From contig RDYP01000006.1 of the NCBI GenBank assembly GCA_004293445.1, forward strand, positions 80,888-144,887: DNA of 64,000 nucleotides, given 5' to 3'. This document shows positions 26,084 to 36,290 of the stretch, one piece after another. A program made the position numbers and the translations under genes. Position 1 is the first letter of the stretch, and each line of letters starts with the position of its first letter. Source of the stretch: Verrucomicrobiota bacterium (GTDB lineage: Bacteria > Verrucomicrobiota > Verrucomicrobiia > Verrucomicrobiales > Akkermansiaceae). Below the pieces are notes generated by a model that saw only the letters and a list, made by a program, of their open reading frames with translations, was not told where the DNA came from and made no database searches.

Positions 26084-26159
26084 GCTTCAAATTCCCCGCA
26101 TCCCACCCGTCGGATCAATGGAAATCCCAAGCATCCTTTCCCAAAAATCCCGCCCACCT

Positions 26160-27467
26160 TCAGGGCTCTGGCAAAACCGGCGGAACCAGCCGCGCCGGAG
26201 GAGGAATCCGCAGCTCTCCGCCCGACAACATGACCGCAGAGCCAAGCGGGTCATCGACGAAACCTCCATTGGCGAGGTAGAAGCGACCATCCTTCACGCC
26301 CGCGCTCCGATCCAGTCGCTGCAAATCGCCATGGCCGTCATGACTGAATACTGCAGACGACAGGGGCAGCCAACGACCCGACTTCGTCCGAACCCAAGCG
26401 TTACCGAATTCACAGACCCGCCGTAGATCGCCGTTCACTCCGGAAAAGTTCTCATTGAAGGAATACAAGTCGTGAAGATATCGGCCGTCCTCCGGCGCAC
26501 GAAACGACGCGATCAAACGCCAATCCTGAGACCTCGAATCCCGGAACCACCCCGTGTAGGTCGTAAGCCCATCCGAGATCTCGGCGCGGGTCATAAATTG
26601 CAGGGTGTCGCCCAGCTTCCAGGGATAGACCAAATGGCTGTGCCCACCCGTTCCCTCATTCCCGAAGTCACCCGCCTCGACACCCTCCCCTTTCGCCAAG
26701 AGCACCACCCTCCGTCGCGGATCGACCTTCGCACGATCGACCCCTTCGTCGCCCGCATCCCACACCGAGAAGATGATCCGACGCTCACCCGGACCGTTGA
26801 CCTGCATGCCGAAATAGCCCCGATGCCATCCCGTTGCCATGTAGTAACTCCACAAAGGATCCGTCCGCGGCGTGAGCTCCATGTGGAACCATTCGATTTC
26901 CTCTTCGACTTCGCCCGCCAAGGGATAGCGGAGGTGAACTGAAGCCGCATTGCGACGCTCGACCCTTGAAAAGCGAGCAAGCTCCGCCGCGGGTCCATCG
27001 AGCCGCAGCGACTCCAAGTCCGGCAAATCACCCTCCCCTTCCAAGGTGAAGCCATAGTAGCCCGCCGCCGGAATCACGATACGACCAAAAGAAAACCCCT
27101 CCGCCTCCGGCCGCCCGCGGAGCGTCCATGAGGCGGCATCGTTCCCCCGCGCCTTCACCTTCATCACCAATTCAGTCGCATCGGCGACAGGCTTGATGCA
27201 GCGGAGCGCTAGTTCCAAATCCCCCCGACTCTCCAGTCTTCCATACCAAGTCAAGCGGGTCCCAGCTTGCCACTCCGACACCATCCCATCGGAGCTACGA
27301 CAAGCCCCACGTTCGGGATCCGGCGAAAGGTAGGCGGTATGGGCCGGCACCAAAAGCTCCGCTCGGACCTGCATCACAAGTCCGAGGACCAAGGCCAGTC
27401 GCCGAAAACGGAGGATCAAGAACAAGGGAATCGGGTGCCATGGGATCGAAGCAAGAAGCAGAGACAA
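26160..27467 (-). CDS. Secreted DUF3472 (with DUF5077-like N-part) protein
   Basis: A 435-residue protein with an N-terminal hydrophobic leader (LALVLGLVMQVRA). Residues about 40-180 look like the DUF5077 beta-sandwich (with GYYGFTLEG). Residues about 195-400 match DUF3472, with WSYYMATGWHRGYFGMQVN, IIFSVWDAGDEG, the GGHSHLVYPWKLGD segment and a YTGWFRD strand. DUF3472 proteins are found in secreted polysaccharide-related proteins, so a carbohydrate-binding role is plausible but unproven. The first of several Met was taken as start; a shorter signal peptide from an inner Met is possible. It lies 36 bp past guaA on the same strand. Confidence 0.78.
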   Translation of the reverse strand: MSLLLASIPWHPIPLFLILRFRRLALVLGLVMQVRAELLVPAHTAYLSPDPERGACRSSDGMVSEWQAGTRLTWYGRLESRGDLELALRCIKPVADATELVMKVKARGNDAASWTLRGRPEAEGFSFGRIVIPAAGYYGFTLEGEGDLPDLESLRLDGPAAELARFSRVERRNAASVHLRYPLAGEVEEEIEWFHMELTPRTDPLWSYYMATGWHRGYFGMQVNGPGERRIIFSVWDAGDEGVDRAKVDPRRRVVLLAKGEGVEAGDFGNEGTGGHSHLVYPWKLGDTLQFMTRAEISDGLTTYTGWFRDSRSQDWRLIASFRAPEDGRYLHDLYSFNENFSGVNGDLRRVCEFGNAWVRTKSGRWLPLSSAVFSHDGHGDLQRLDRSAGVKDGRFYLANGGFVDDPLGSAVMLSGGELRIPPPARLVPPVLPEP

Positions 27468-27503
27468 GACAGCGGGTTCGCCACCCCCGCCGCCAGCCTC
27501 TCG

Positions 27504-29033
27504 TCACTCCCACTCGATGCTCGCCGGCGGCTTGGTCGAAATGTCGTAGAGCACGCGATTGATGCCTTTCACCTCGTTGAGGATCTTGTGGCTGGTCTCG
27601 CGGAGAATGTGATAGGGCAACTCAACCCAGTCGGCAGTCATCGCATCCTCGGAAATCACCGCGCGCAGGCTGGTCGCCCACTCGTAGGATCGCTCATCAC
27701 CTTTGACACCCACGGTTTTCACCGGGACCAGAGCCGCATAGGACTGCCAGACCTTCTCATACCAGCCGTGCTCCTTGAGCTTGCCGATGAAGATCGCGTC
27801 GCACTCACGGATGATGTGGAGCTTCTCCTCGGTGATGTCACCGGGGCAGCGCACCGCCAGACCAGGCCCCGGGAAAGGATGACGCCACAGGATGTCGTGA
27901 GCGATTCCAAGCGAGGCGCCCAGTGCACGGACCTCGTCCTTGAAGAGCTCCGCCAGCGGCTCCAAAACCTTGCCCTCGGCTTGCAGCTCGAGGATGCGGT
28001 CAACCCGGTTGTGGTGGGTCTTGATCTTCGATGCCTTCGACTTGGCGTTCGAGGCGCTTTCGATGACGTCCGGATAGAGCGTGCCCTGAGCCAACATCTC
28101 AGCATCGCCGACTGCATCCCAGAACGTATCGATGAAAAGCTCGCCGATGATCTTGCGCTTCGCCTCAGGATCAGAAACCCCGGCCAAGGCCCCGAGGAAG
28201 CGCTCGGAGGCATCGATCGTTTCGATCGCCACGCCCATCCGATGGAAGTTGTTCTGCACTTCTTCCGTCTCGTTCTTACGCATCAATCCGTGGTCGACGT
28301 AGATCGCGCGCACATTCACACCAGCCTCGTTCAGAAGAACGGCAAGCACCGTACTATCGACGCCGCCGGATACGCCGCAGACCACCTGACGGTCGCCGAC
28401 CGTGGCACGGATGCCATCGATGATCTCCCGCTTGAAGTCATCGATCCGGAAAGGCGCGAGCTCTCCGGCAGTGAGCAGGAAGTTGTGGAGGATCCGGTTT
28501 CCCTCGTGGCTGTGGGTAACTTCCGGATGGAACTGGATGCCATAAAAACGCTCGCCCCATTGCAGCGAAACCGGCGTACCATGCTGATTCGCAGCGAGCA
28601 CCTTCGCGCACTCAGGAAGGACCTCGACGGTATCCGAGTGGCTCATCCACACCTGCGAGGCCGGCGATACGCCCTCATAGAGACCCGTGCATGCGGCGGG
28701 ATTGAGCGTGGCAGGACCATACTCGCGACGATTGCTGGCCTTCACGGTTCCGCCGAACTTGATGTTCAGCAACTGCATCCCATAGCAGACGCCGAGCACC
28801 GGCACGCCAAAAGCTTCGAGTGCCGCAAAATCCAGATCAGGCGCATCCGCTTCGGACGTACTTTTCGGCCCGCCGGACAAGATGATCGCACCGGGCTTGC
28901 CGATGTTCGGGAAGTCCTCGATCGCGTAAAGCTTGGCGAAATAACCAAGCTCACGGACGCGGCGGACAATGAGCTGGGTATACTGCGAGCCGAAATCGAG
29001 AACGGCGACGTGTTGAATTTCCTGCATGGCCAA
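27504..29033 (-). CDS. guaA: GMP synthase (glutamine-hydrolysing)
   Basis: A 509-residue enzyme that aminates XMP to GMP. The class I amidotransferase domain has VLDFGSQYTQLIVRRVREL at the start, ILSGGPKS, the nucleophile Cys 83 in VLGVCYGMQLL, and the His-Glu part YGIQFHPEVTH. The ATP-pyrophosphatase domain has GVSGGVDSTVLAVLL (about 220) and RHPFPGPGLAVR. The C-terminal dimerisation part ends STKPPASIEWE, which is typical. It follows guaB by 39 bp, the common guaBA operon. Confidence 0.97.
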   Translation of the reverse strand: MAMQEIQHVAVLDFGSQYTQLIVRRVRELGYFAKLYAIEDFPNIGKPGAIILSGGPKSTSEADAPDLDFAALEAFGVPVLGVCYGMQLLNIKFGGTVKASNRREYGPATLNPAACTGLYEGVSPASQVWMSHSDTVEVLPECAKVLAANQHGTPVSLQWGERFYGIQFHPEVTHSHEGNRILHNFLLTAGELAPFRIDDFKREIIDGIRATVGDRQVVCGVSGGVDSTVLAVLLNEAGVNVRAIYVDHGLMRKNETEEVQNNFHRMGVAIETIDASERFLGALAGVSDPEAKRKIIGELFIDTFWDAVGDAEMLAQGTLYPDVIESASNAKSKASKIKTHHNRVDRILELQAEGKVLEPLAELFKDEVRALGASLGIAHDILWRHPFPGPGLAVRCPGDITEEKLHIIRECDAIFIGKLKEHGWYEKVWQSYAALVPVKTVGVKGDERSYEWATSLRAVISEDAMTADWVELPYHILRETSHKILNEVKGINRVLYDISTKPPASIEWE

Positions 29034-29072
29034 AAAGGGAATCGAAGGGAGAAATCGGTGCGAATGCCGAAC

Positions 29073-30527
29073 TCAGTGGAGCGGCTGATAGTTGGTCGGC
29101 TCTTCAGTAATGACCACGTCGTGAACATGGCTCTCGCGGAGACCGCCTGCAGTGATGCGAGTGAAGCGGGCCCGCTCGCGGAGCTGCTCCAGACTGCTGG
29201 CACCGACATAGCCCATGCCGGAGCGAAGGCCACCCATCAACTGGAAGATCACATCGGAAAGCGGCCCTTTATACGGCACCCGGCCCTCGACACCCTCGGC
29301 GACGAGTTTGCCGGAGCTGTTTTGCCCGTATCGATCGCCGGAACCCTTGCGCATCGCGCCGAGCGAACCCATGCCCCGATACGTTTTGAAACGACGACCC
29401 TGGTAGTAAACACTCTGCCCGGGACTCTCGCGGGTCCCAGCAAGCAGCGATCCAAGCATCACCAAGTCCGCTCCGGCGGCCAAGGCCTTCACGACATCGC
29501 CGGAGTAGCGAATCCCACCGTCAGCGATGACCTTCACCCCGCGCTCACGGCAGTAGCCAGCCACGTTCTGGATCGCCGTGAACTGCGGCATCCCGACCCC
29601 GGCGATGACCCGCGTGGTGCAGATCGAACCCGGACCAACCCCGACCTTCAGGGCGCTGGCACCGGCAGAGACAAGATCACGCGCGCCCTGCTCGGTGACC
29701 ACATTGCCCGCCACGACCGGAATGTCGGAGAGCGAACGCAGCTTCGAAATCACTTCCATCACACGCGAAGTGTGGCCCGTCGCAGCATCGATGAACAAGG
29801 CGTCCGCCCCGGCATCGATCATCGCCTGCCCACGCTCGACACAATCAGGACCCACACCGACCGCCGCGCCACAACGCAGCCGCCCACCGGGATCCTTGGC
29901 TGCGTTGGTGAACGTGATGCGCTTCTCAATGTCCGACCCGGTGATCAAGCCAACCAACTTGCCGGCGGCATCGACCAGCGGCAGCTTCTCAATGCGATTC
30001 TGATAGAGAATGCGCCGCGCCTCCTCGAGCTCGGTGTTGGCGGGCGCGGTGATCAATTTCTCACGCGGGGTCATCACGTCGACCACCCGCGCATCGATCA
30101 AATCCAAGTATCGGACATCCCGCCCCGTGACCATGCCCTCCAGATGGCCTTCAGCATCGATGACCGGAAATCCGGAAAAGCCATGCTCATCCATGATCTC
30201 GCGGATCTCGCGGATCGTTTGCTCTTTGCGCACCGTCAAGGGCTTCTGGATCACAGCGTTTTCGGAACGCTTCACCCGCGACACCATCGAGGCCTGCTCG
30301 GCAATCGAGCAAGCGCGATGAATCACTCCCATCCCGCCTTCGCGGGCCAAAGCCACCGCCAACTCGGGTTCGGAAACGGTGTCCATGGCCGCCGAAACGA
30401 CCGGAATGTTCAGCCGAATGTCGGCCGTCACATGCGTGGAAATATCCGACTCCGTAGGGAGAATCTCGCTCAACGCAGGAACGAGAAGCACGTCGTCGAA
30501 CGACAATCCGAGGGAAATATCCGCCAT
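29073..30527 (-). CDS. guaB: Inosine-5'-monophosphate dehydrogenase
   Basis: A 484-residue enzyme that oxidises IMP to XMP with NAD+. The N-terminus ([25 protein letters not shown]) and the paired CBS domains (about 95-205; for example [13 protein letters not shown] and [18 protein letters not shown]) are normal. The catalytic loop is [17 protein letters not shown] with Cys at about residue 303, and the flap region [15 protein letters not shown] follows. It is transcribed ahead of guaA. Confidence 0.97.
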   Translation of the reverse strand: MADISLGLSFDDVLLVPALSEILPTESDISTHVTADIRLNIPVVSAAMDTVSEPELAVALAREGGMGVIHRACSIAEQASMVSRVKRSENAVIQKPLTVRKEQTIREIREIMDEHGFSGFPVIDAEGHLEGMVTGRDVRYLDLIDARVVDVMTPREKLITAPANTELEEARRILYQNRIEKLPLVDAAGKLVGLITGSDIEKRITFTNAAKDPGGRLRCGAAVGVGPDCVERGQAMIDAGADALFIDAATGHTSRVMEVISKLRSLSDIPVVAGNVVTEQGARDLVSAGASALKVGVGPGSICTTRVIAGVGMPQFTAIQNVAGYCRERGVKVIADGGIRYSGDVVKALAAGADLVMLGSLLAGTRESPGQSVYYQGRRFKTYRGMGSLGAMRKGSGDRYGQNSSGKLVAEGVEGRVPYKGPLSDVIFQLMGGLRSGMGYVGASSLEQLRERARFTRITAGGLRESHVHDVVITEEPTNYQPLH

Positions 30528-30622
30528 GGGGGAGTCAAAAGAGGACGATCCCCGGAATCAAGAGCGAATCCCAAAAGGACCGCAACTTTAGCCGACGAAA
30601 TGCCGCAAAAGCGCTTTCACGC

Positions 30623-31240
30623 TCACTTTTTTCGATAGTCCAAAGGCGCAGGAATCGAAATCACCGTCATCCCGGCCAACTGGCCAGCCATCACACCGGC
30701 AGGCGCATCTTCCAACACAAGGCAACGCTCGGGACTCACTCCCAGCAAAGCGGCGGCCTTGAGAAAAATATCAGGAGCCGGCTTGCCGAGAACCACATCG
30801 TCCGCAGTGACCACCTCATCGAACAAATCGGACACACCCACCGCCTGCAAGGTTTTCTCGATCACCAAACGGGTGCCACCGGTCGCGATCGCCATCGGCA
30901 CTTTTCCGCGCAAGCTCTCGGCAAAGGCCGCGACCTCGTCGATCAATTCAAGCTGACCGAGCTTGCGAAGGAATGCCTCCCGCTTCGCAAATGCCACCGC
31001 GGCAGGGTCCAGCTTCAAGTTGTACTCATCGTTGATCTCGACCACGATGTCCTTGGTTGGACGACCTCCCATGGCATAGAACACATCTTCTTTGAAGATG
31101 TTCGCCGCACCGTGCAGGGACAACGCCTCGCACCAAGCCTCGAAGTGATAAGGCATCGAATTTACCAAGGTGCCGTCACAGTCGAAAATCACGGCATCAA
31201 AGCCGTCCGCCGAGAGATTGATTTCACCAATGGTCGCCAT
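30623..31240 (-). CDS. HAD-superfamily phosphatase, beta-phosphoglucomutase type
   Basis: A 205-residue hydrolase with the motif I nucleophile in DAVIFDCDGTLVNS (Asp 20, Asp 22), motif II in AIATGGTR (a Thr rather than Ser core), the Lys in LGKPAPDIFLKAA and motif III in CLVLEDAPAGVMAG. The helical cap is the C1 type of the beta-phosphoglucomutase/YqaB group. It probably acts on a sugar phosphate; the specific substrate is not readable. It lies between guaB (95 bp) and the UDP-glucose pyrophosphorylase gene (59 bp), same strand. Confidence 0.85.
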   Translation of the reverse strand: MATIGEINLSADGFDAVIFDCDGTLVNSMPYHFEAWCEALSLHGAANIFKEDVFYAMGGRPTKDIVVEINDEYNLKLDPAAVAFAKREAFLRKLGQLELIDEVAAFAESLRGKVPMAIATGGTRLVIEKTLQAVGVSDLFDEVVTADDVVLGKPAPDIFLKAAALLGVSPERCLVLEDAPAGVMAGQLAGMTVISIPAPLDYRKK

Positions 31241-31299
31241 GCGGAGGTCCGCGTAACAGCCAGCCCCCGAATGGCAAGGCCTCAGATAAGAAATATCCG

Positions 31300-32691
31300 T
31301 CAGAGCGGGAAAACCCCATCAGCATAAGTGCCGGCCGGCACCGTCCGAAACTCCCCGGCAGGCGCGGAAAACGCCACCTTGCCCTTGAGAATCACGCCAT
31401 CGGCAAAGCGCAGCGGCCCATCGATCACCAATTCGTCGCAGGCAGCCAAGGACGGCGAACCCAGCGACTCGATCGCATCGACCAGCTTGTAGGCCTCATC
31501 CAGCTTGACCACAGGAGGCTGACCGTGGCGCTCCTCAACAAGACCAACCCGGCCGTCGCCGCCCACTCGATAGGCATCCGATCGCAGGGCGAACAAATCC
31601 GCGGTCGATTTCACCGGAGCGAAACGCGAACGCGGGACCTCGATCGCCTGCGAACCTTCAAAGCATTCGATCGCCGCTCCCATCGCCACCTCCAACTGAA
31701 TGACCGGAGTCGATGCCTTGTCCCGAGGATCGACGGTTTTGCGGTTCCGGATCATCGGTAGCGGCAAAACCCCGCCGGATTGCGCCAATCGCTCCTTGAG
31801 AAGATCGAGCCGCAGCCAAATCGAGTTCGTGTTGAAATAACGATGCCGATCGATGTCCTGGAAAGCATCGAGATCCGCGTCGGGACATTGCGCCACTTCG
31901 CGCAACAAAAGGCGACCATCCTCAGCCCGCACCGCCAAATGCCCACCCTTGCGGTCAGCCGGTGTGCGGCGGGTGACTTCCATCAAGAAGGGCGCGTCAG
32001 ACTCCGCGAAATACTTCAGCAGCCCGGGCTCGAGAACAGCACCCAGATTGTCGGAGTTCGAAACAAAAGCATATCTCACCCCCTCCGCCAGCAGGCGATC
32101 CAACCACCCGCTCCCGATCAAAGCAGGATAGAGATCGCCGTGCCCCGGCGGACACCACTCATGGTCAGGATGGGAAGGCCACTCGACGGGAGCCAAACTC
32201 GACTCATCGATCTTCGGCACCTGATTTTGCATCAGCTCGACCTCCGACGCCTCGGCAAAACCATCGGCCGCATACTTGCCGAGGTACTCCAAGGTATCGG
32301 CACTCGTGCTGAAACTGTTCATCAATAACAAACGCGGCCCCTCGACACCCGCTTCGCGCAAGCTCTTCACTTGGCGCACGATCAGATCCAAGAAATTTAC
32401 CCCCGGACGAACCTCCAACACACTCTTCACCTTCTGCAAACCCATGCTGGTCCCGAGACCACCATTCAGCTTGATCACCACGACCTGGGACAACAGCACG
32501 GGATCGAAGGCCTCGACACCGGGTTCGAAATATCCCAAGCGCTCGACCGGAAGAATCGACGACTCGGGGATCAAACCAGTCTCCTCACGGCACAGCGCCT
32601 CGTAATTGTGACGGAAGGCACCGATCGCCGCTTCCATCACACCTGCGGCTCGCATCTTCTGCTCGAATGGCACGAAATCTCCTGGCTTCAT
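31300..32691 (-). CDS. UTP--glucose-1-phosphate uridylyltransferase, UGP2 type
   Basis: A 463-residue enzyme that makes UDP-glucose. It belongs to the eukaryote-like UDPGP family, not to the bacterial GalU family. The nucleotide-binding segment is VVIKLNGGLGTSMGLQKVKS (about 71-90), followed by FLDLIVRQV, LMNSFST, a PPGHGDLYPAL loop and the metal/UTP segment FVSNSDNLGA. ATG 32691 was chosen; the in-frame extension to 32760 is not family-like. It is divergent from rpoN across a 183-bp AT-rich gap. Confidence 0.88.
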   Translation of the reverse strand: MKPGDFVPFEQKMRAAGVMEAAIGAFRHNYEALCREETGLIPESSILPVERLGYFEPGVEAFDPVLLSQVVVIKLNGGLGTSMGLQKVKSVLEVRPGVNFLDLIVRQVKSLREAGVEGPRLLLMNSFSTSADTLEYLGKYAADGFAEASEVELMQNQVPKIDESSLAPVEWPSHPDHEWCPPGHGDLYPALIGSGWLDRLLAEGVRYAFVSNSDNLGAVLEPGLLKYFAESDAPFLMEVTRRTPADRKGGHLAVRAEDGRLLLREVAQCPDADLDAFQDIDRHRYFNTNSIWLRLDLLKERLAQSGGVLPLPMIRNRKTVDPRDKASTPVIQLEVAMGAAIECFEGSQAIEVPRSRFAPVKSTADLFALRSDAYRVGGDGRVGLVEERHGQPPVVKLDEAYKLVDAIESLGSPSLAACDELVIDGPLRFADGVILKGKVAFSAPAGEFRTVPAGTYADGVFPL

Positions 32692-32798
32692 CACGGATAG
32701 GGGTCGCGCCGGAGAGCGGTCATTACCAACTCGCCGACTGAAAAGACACTCGCCTCCCACGTTTGGAGACCCTCCGCAAGTAAAATAAAAAATCTCAA

Positions 32799-32815
32799 TG
32801 GCACGGAAAGTGCTT
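32799..32815 (+). promoter_or_regulatory. Sigma-54-type promoter upstream of rpoN
   Basis: TGGCACGGAAAGTGCTT matches the -24/-12 consensus (TGGCACG, four bases, TTGCA/T). The invariant GG (32800-32801) and GC (32812-32813) are exactly 10 nt apart. The predicted start of transcription near 32825 would leave a 50-nt leader before the rpoN ATG. Confidence 0.65.
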
Positions 32816-32874
32816 TGATTTTATACAGCTTCGGCTTAACTCCCGGCGTCCGCGAGTTCAGCGGGTATCTCGCC

Positions 32875-34278
32875 ATGGCCGACGCCTCGCTCCATCAATC
32901 CCTCGGCCAGCAGCAATCCCTGGCCCCCCAGATGCGGCGCAGCTTGGAAATCCTCCAAGCCAATTCGATGGAGCTTCAGCAACTCGTGCAGCAGGCGCTG
33001 GATATCAATCCAGTGCTGGAAGACATCACGGAATCCATCTCGCTCGACGAAATGTCGCCGGACCCCGAAGAAGCGGACTCCCTCGAACACCTCAACGAGA
33101 CCGACGACGACTGGCGGGATCTTGAAATCATGGAACGCCGGGCGAATCCATGGAGCGCGGACGACGAAGAACGGCGCGAACACCTCTACAACTCCATCGT
33201 CGCTCCGGAGACCTTGCAGCAGCATCTCTCGCACCAGCTCGACTTCTCGCTGGTGGAACCCGAGATCCGCTCCGCTGCGCGCCAACTGCTCGGCAATCTC
33301 GATCCTCGCGGCTTTCTCGATCTACCTGCAGCCGAATTGGCCGTCCGACTTGGGATTCCGAAAAGGACGATGGAGGAGGCCGTCAAGCTGCTCCAGTCCT
33401 TCGATCCACCCGGCATCGGAGCCTCCGGCATTCAGGAATCCCTGTTGCTCCAACTCGAACGCAACGGCGAAGGCGGGAGCCTCGAATACCGAATCGTGCG
33501 CGACCATCTCGAGGAACTCGCCCGCAAACGCTACCCGCAAATCGCCCGCGCTCTCGGCACCAGCGTCGAACGCATCTCGGAGGCCGCCACGCGAATCGGA
33601 CGACTGACACCGAATCCTGGCGGCGACTTCGACCCGACCGGCAATCCATACATCCAGCCCGATGTGGTCATCGAGCGCAGCGACGATGGCTGGCGCGCAC
33701 GCCTCACCCACGAGTATCTTCCCAAGCTGAAGATCAGCGATTTTTACAAGGACCTCCTCGGCAAGACCAACAACGACCGCAAGGCCCGCCATTTCCTCCG
33801 GGAACAAATCCGCGAAGGCCGCACCCTGATCCGTTCACTGTCGCTGCGCCAGGAAACCATCCTCTCGATCGCCGAAAAACTGATCGAATATCAGCCGGCC
33901 TTCCTCGCCAAAGGACCTCGCCACTTGCGGCCGCTGACGATGAACGAAATCGCCGACCAAATCGGCCTCCACGCAACCACGATCTCGCGCGCCGTGGCGG
34001 GCAAGTATCTCCTCACGCCACACGGGCTGATGGAAATGCGCGCCTTCTTCGCCGCAGGCTACCAAACTGCTGACGGCACCGAAGTCTCAAACGCCGGAGT
34101 GCGCGAGGCGATCCAAGATCTCGTTGGCAAGGAAGACCCCGCCAAGCCCCTCTCCGACGATGCCTTGGCCAAGCAGCTCAAAACCCAAGGGATCCCCGTC
34201 GCCCGCCGCACCGTTGCAAAATACCGCGAGCAATTGGGCATTCTACCTTCTCACCTTCGGAAGTCCTTCGTCGGCTGA
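32875..34278 (+). CDS. rpoN: RNA polymerase sigma-54 factor
   Basis: A 467-residue alternative sigma factor that needs AAA+ enhancer-binding activators. Region I is visible in LHQSLGQQQSLAPQMRRSLEILQANSMELQQLVQQAL. An acidic region II follows (about 60-100). The core-binding and HTH parts carry NEIADQIGLHATTISRAVAGKYLLTPHG. The C-terminal RpoN box reads ARRTVAKYRE (about 443-452), a perfect match. The ATG at 32875 is preferred over a TTG at 32815, which lies inside the promoter-like site. No activator gene is in the window. Confidence 0.96.
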   Translation: MADASLHQSLGQQQSLAPQMRRSLEILQANSMELQQLVQQALDINPVLEDITESISLDEMSPDPEEADSLEHLNETDDDWRDLEIMERRANPWSADDEERREHLYNSIVAPETLQQHLSHQLDFSLVEPEIRSAARQLLGNLDPRGFLDLPAAELAVRLGIPKRTMEEAVKLLQSFDPPGIGASGIQESLLLQLERNGEGGSLEYRIVRDHLEELARKRYPQIARALGTSVERISEAATRIGRLTPNPGGDFDPTGNPYIQPDVVIERSDDGWRARLTHEYLPKLKISDFYKDLLGKTNNDRKARHFLREQIREGRTLIRSLSLRQETILSIAEKLIEYQPAFLAKGPRHLRPLTMNEIADQIGLHATTISRAVAGKYLLTPHGLMEMRAFFAAGYQTADGTEVSNAGVREAIQDLVGKEDPAKPLSDDALAKQLKTQGIPVARRTVAKYREQLGILPSHLRKSFVG

Positions 34279-34315
34279 AGCCAGCCCAAAACCACAGCGA
34301 AGGACTCGGTTTGTC

Positions 34316-36283
34316 TCACTCCTCTTCGCGGGAAGTGCCTCCGGAATCCTCGGCCGAGCCATCGGGCAGAATGTCTTCTAACAGGCGCTGGATGCCGGCG
34401 TCCGCCATCTCACTGCGCGGGTAGATCGAGCGGGCCTTGAGATACCACGAAAGAGCGGAACCAATCTGCCTGTCCCTCCGGCCCCTCGTGTCCTGACGCT
34501 CTTCAAAGTCGCGGGCCTTGTTCAGCGCCTTGGTGAAATCCGCGACTTCGGGTGCCAACCGCTCCAGCTCGGCACCAAGTTTCGGATCGTCCGGGAACTC
34601 CTTGCGCAGCGCCGCGAGCTGCTCCCAAGCGGCATAGTCCTGACCCATCTTGCTGAATTCCGCAGCCTTGCCGAGGGCTCCCTCGATCCGTGTCAGGTTG
34701 GCGATGATCTGCTTGAAGGCCTCCTCACGACCCGCATCCCCGACGATCGACGGCGCGATCTCATACTGGCGGCGGAAAATCTCGCGGTAATTTTGCTCGC
34801 TCAACAGTCGATCGAAATCGTTCTTCGCCACCGCCATCCCCCCACCCGCCTCGACCAGTTTGTCGAACTCGGCGAGCTTTGGATTTTGGGGCCAGACCTC
34901 CATCGCTTTCTGAATCTCCACCCCGGCCTTCTCACTTTCATTCTGCGATGCGGCGAGTTTGGCGGCATTGATGTGCATGTCGCTGACGCGAGTGTAGGTC
35001 GCGATTGCCGCCTCCGCCTTGGTCGCATCGAAGTCACCAGAACTCGCCTTGAGCTTCGCCACCAATTCCTTTGCCACCGTGTAGTCCTTTGCATCCAGAG
35101 CCGCGATCAGCTTGTAAGACTCGCGGACGAATTCGAGCACCTTGCGCTTGCTGTCACGCGGTAAGGTGCGGATCACGGGCATGAACTCCCCCACCGCGTA
35201 AGCCTCGCTCAGACGCTTCGCAGCACTCTGCAGTTCGTTCTTTTCGGCGAGAAAAGAAAACGCCTCCACACCCTGATTCACATCCCGAATCGCCTCGCTG
35301 GCGAGCGAATCGAGCGCCGCCACGGTCGGACTGGCACCGAGACTCTCGGTGAAAAGCTTGGAAATCTCCGACTTGCGATCGATGTGCAGCTTGTTGTCTC
35401 CATCGCGCCAGATTTGGTGATAAAAACGGGACGCCATCACCACGTGTTCGAATCGGCGCTGGACGAAAAACTGAAGCATCAAGGCCTGATACTGCACCTT
35501 GGCCTGAGTCATCTGGATCTCGTTCTTCGCCGTATTCGCCTTCTTCATCGCCTCGATCTCAGCGATGCGCTTGACGGAATTCATGTAGGCCAGCGAGCTC
35601 ACCCCGCGACCCGGATTCTGGGCCGGCTGCCGGGCCTGACCAGGCTGTTTCCCACCGCCGTTTCCACCCTTGCCACCTCCACCGGTCTGGTTGAGCGAAG
35701 GATCGGTCTCCGTCGCTGCCTTCCAGTCGGAGTCGCTGATCAGGCGCTTCTTCTCCTCTTCCATCGCCTGGCTCAAGGCACGGGTGGAAGCGACATCCTT
35801 CTTCGCTAGCACCGCGGCGTAGATCGCCTGCGTCAGCGAATCACACAGCTTGGCATCGCCTGGAAAAGACGAAGCCCGAGGCAGCAGTTTGAGCGCACCC
35901 GCGAAATCGGGACCTCCTTCGTGATGAGGCGAGATGAACTCGAGGATGGCATCGATGGTCGCACGATACTCCCGAGCAGCATCGGAACCGTCCTCCGGCT
36001 CGTTGAGAAAGCGCTCGAACCGGGCGGCGAGCAAGCGGTTGTCGGTCGCCGCCCACGTGTGACCATTCCACGATACCGTCTCGGCGGAAGGATCGAAAAA
36101 TGGCAGCTCATTGCCCATCGGCGAGGCGGCCGACTTCTGCTCCGGTTGGCGCTGGATGACCGTGTCACCACCACCAGAGGGCGCCGCTGGCTGGGTCGCG
36201 CGATCGCGCACCTCGGGGTGAAGCACTTGTCCGGAAACAAGCGAGGTCGTGGCAAGAAAGGCGAGCGGAAGGAAGGGTTTCAT
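34316..36283 (-). CDS. Large secreted helical protein, unknown function
   Basis: A 655-residue protein with a signal peptide (MKPFLPLAFLATTSLVSGQ). After a Pro/Gly-rich stretch comes NELPFFDPSAETVSWNGHTWAATDNRLLAARFERFLNEP, which reads like a conserved domain. A Gly-rich linker (GGGGKGGNGGGKQPGQ) lies near residue 215. The rest is alpha-helical with TPR-like periodicity, including LVEAGGGMAVAKNDFDRLLSEQNY. I do not recognise a family. The ATG at 36283 is set by the signal peptide. It is 7 bp behind the small membrane protein gene, so the two are likely translated from one message. Confidence 0.72.
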   Translation of the reverse strand: MKPFLPLAFLATTSLVSGQVLHPEVRDRATQPAAPSGGGDTVIQRQPEQKSAASPMGNELPFFDPSAETVSWNGHTWAATDNRLLAARFERFLNEPEDGSDAAREYRATIDAILEFISPHHEGGPDFAGALKLLPRASSFPGDAKLCDSLTQAIYAAVLAKKDVASTRALSQAMEEEKKRLISDSDWKAATETDPSLNQTGGGGKGGNGGGKQPGQARQPAQNPGRGVSSLAYMNSVKRIAEIEAMKKANTAKNEIQMTQAKVQYQALMLQFFVQRRFEHVVMASRFYHQIWRDGDNKLHIDRKSEISKLFTESLGASPTVAALDSLASEAIRDVNQGVEAFSFLAEKNELQSAAKRLSEAYAVGEFMPVIRTLPRDSKRKVLEFVRESYKLIAALDAKDYTVAKELVAKLKASSGDFDATKAEAAIATYTRVSDMHINAAKLAASQNESEKAGVEIQKAMEVWPQNPKLAEFDKLVEAGGGMAVAKNDFDRLLSEQNYREIFRRQYEIAPSIVGDAGREEAFKQIIANLTRIEGALGKAAEFSKMGQDYAAWEQLAALRKEFPDDPKLGAELERLAPEVADFTKALNKARDFEERQDTRGRRDRQIGSALSWYLKARSIYPRSEMADAGIQRLLEDILPDGSAEDSGGTSREEE

Positions 36284-36290
36284 GAGGGAT

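Noticed and set aside
27267..30638. 1123-residue plus-strand open frame
   Set aside because: It is exactly antisense to guaA and guaB, whose motifs are unmistakable. High GC and wobble bias keep the opposite strand free of stops.
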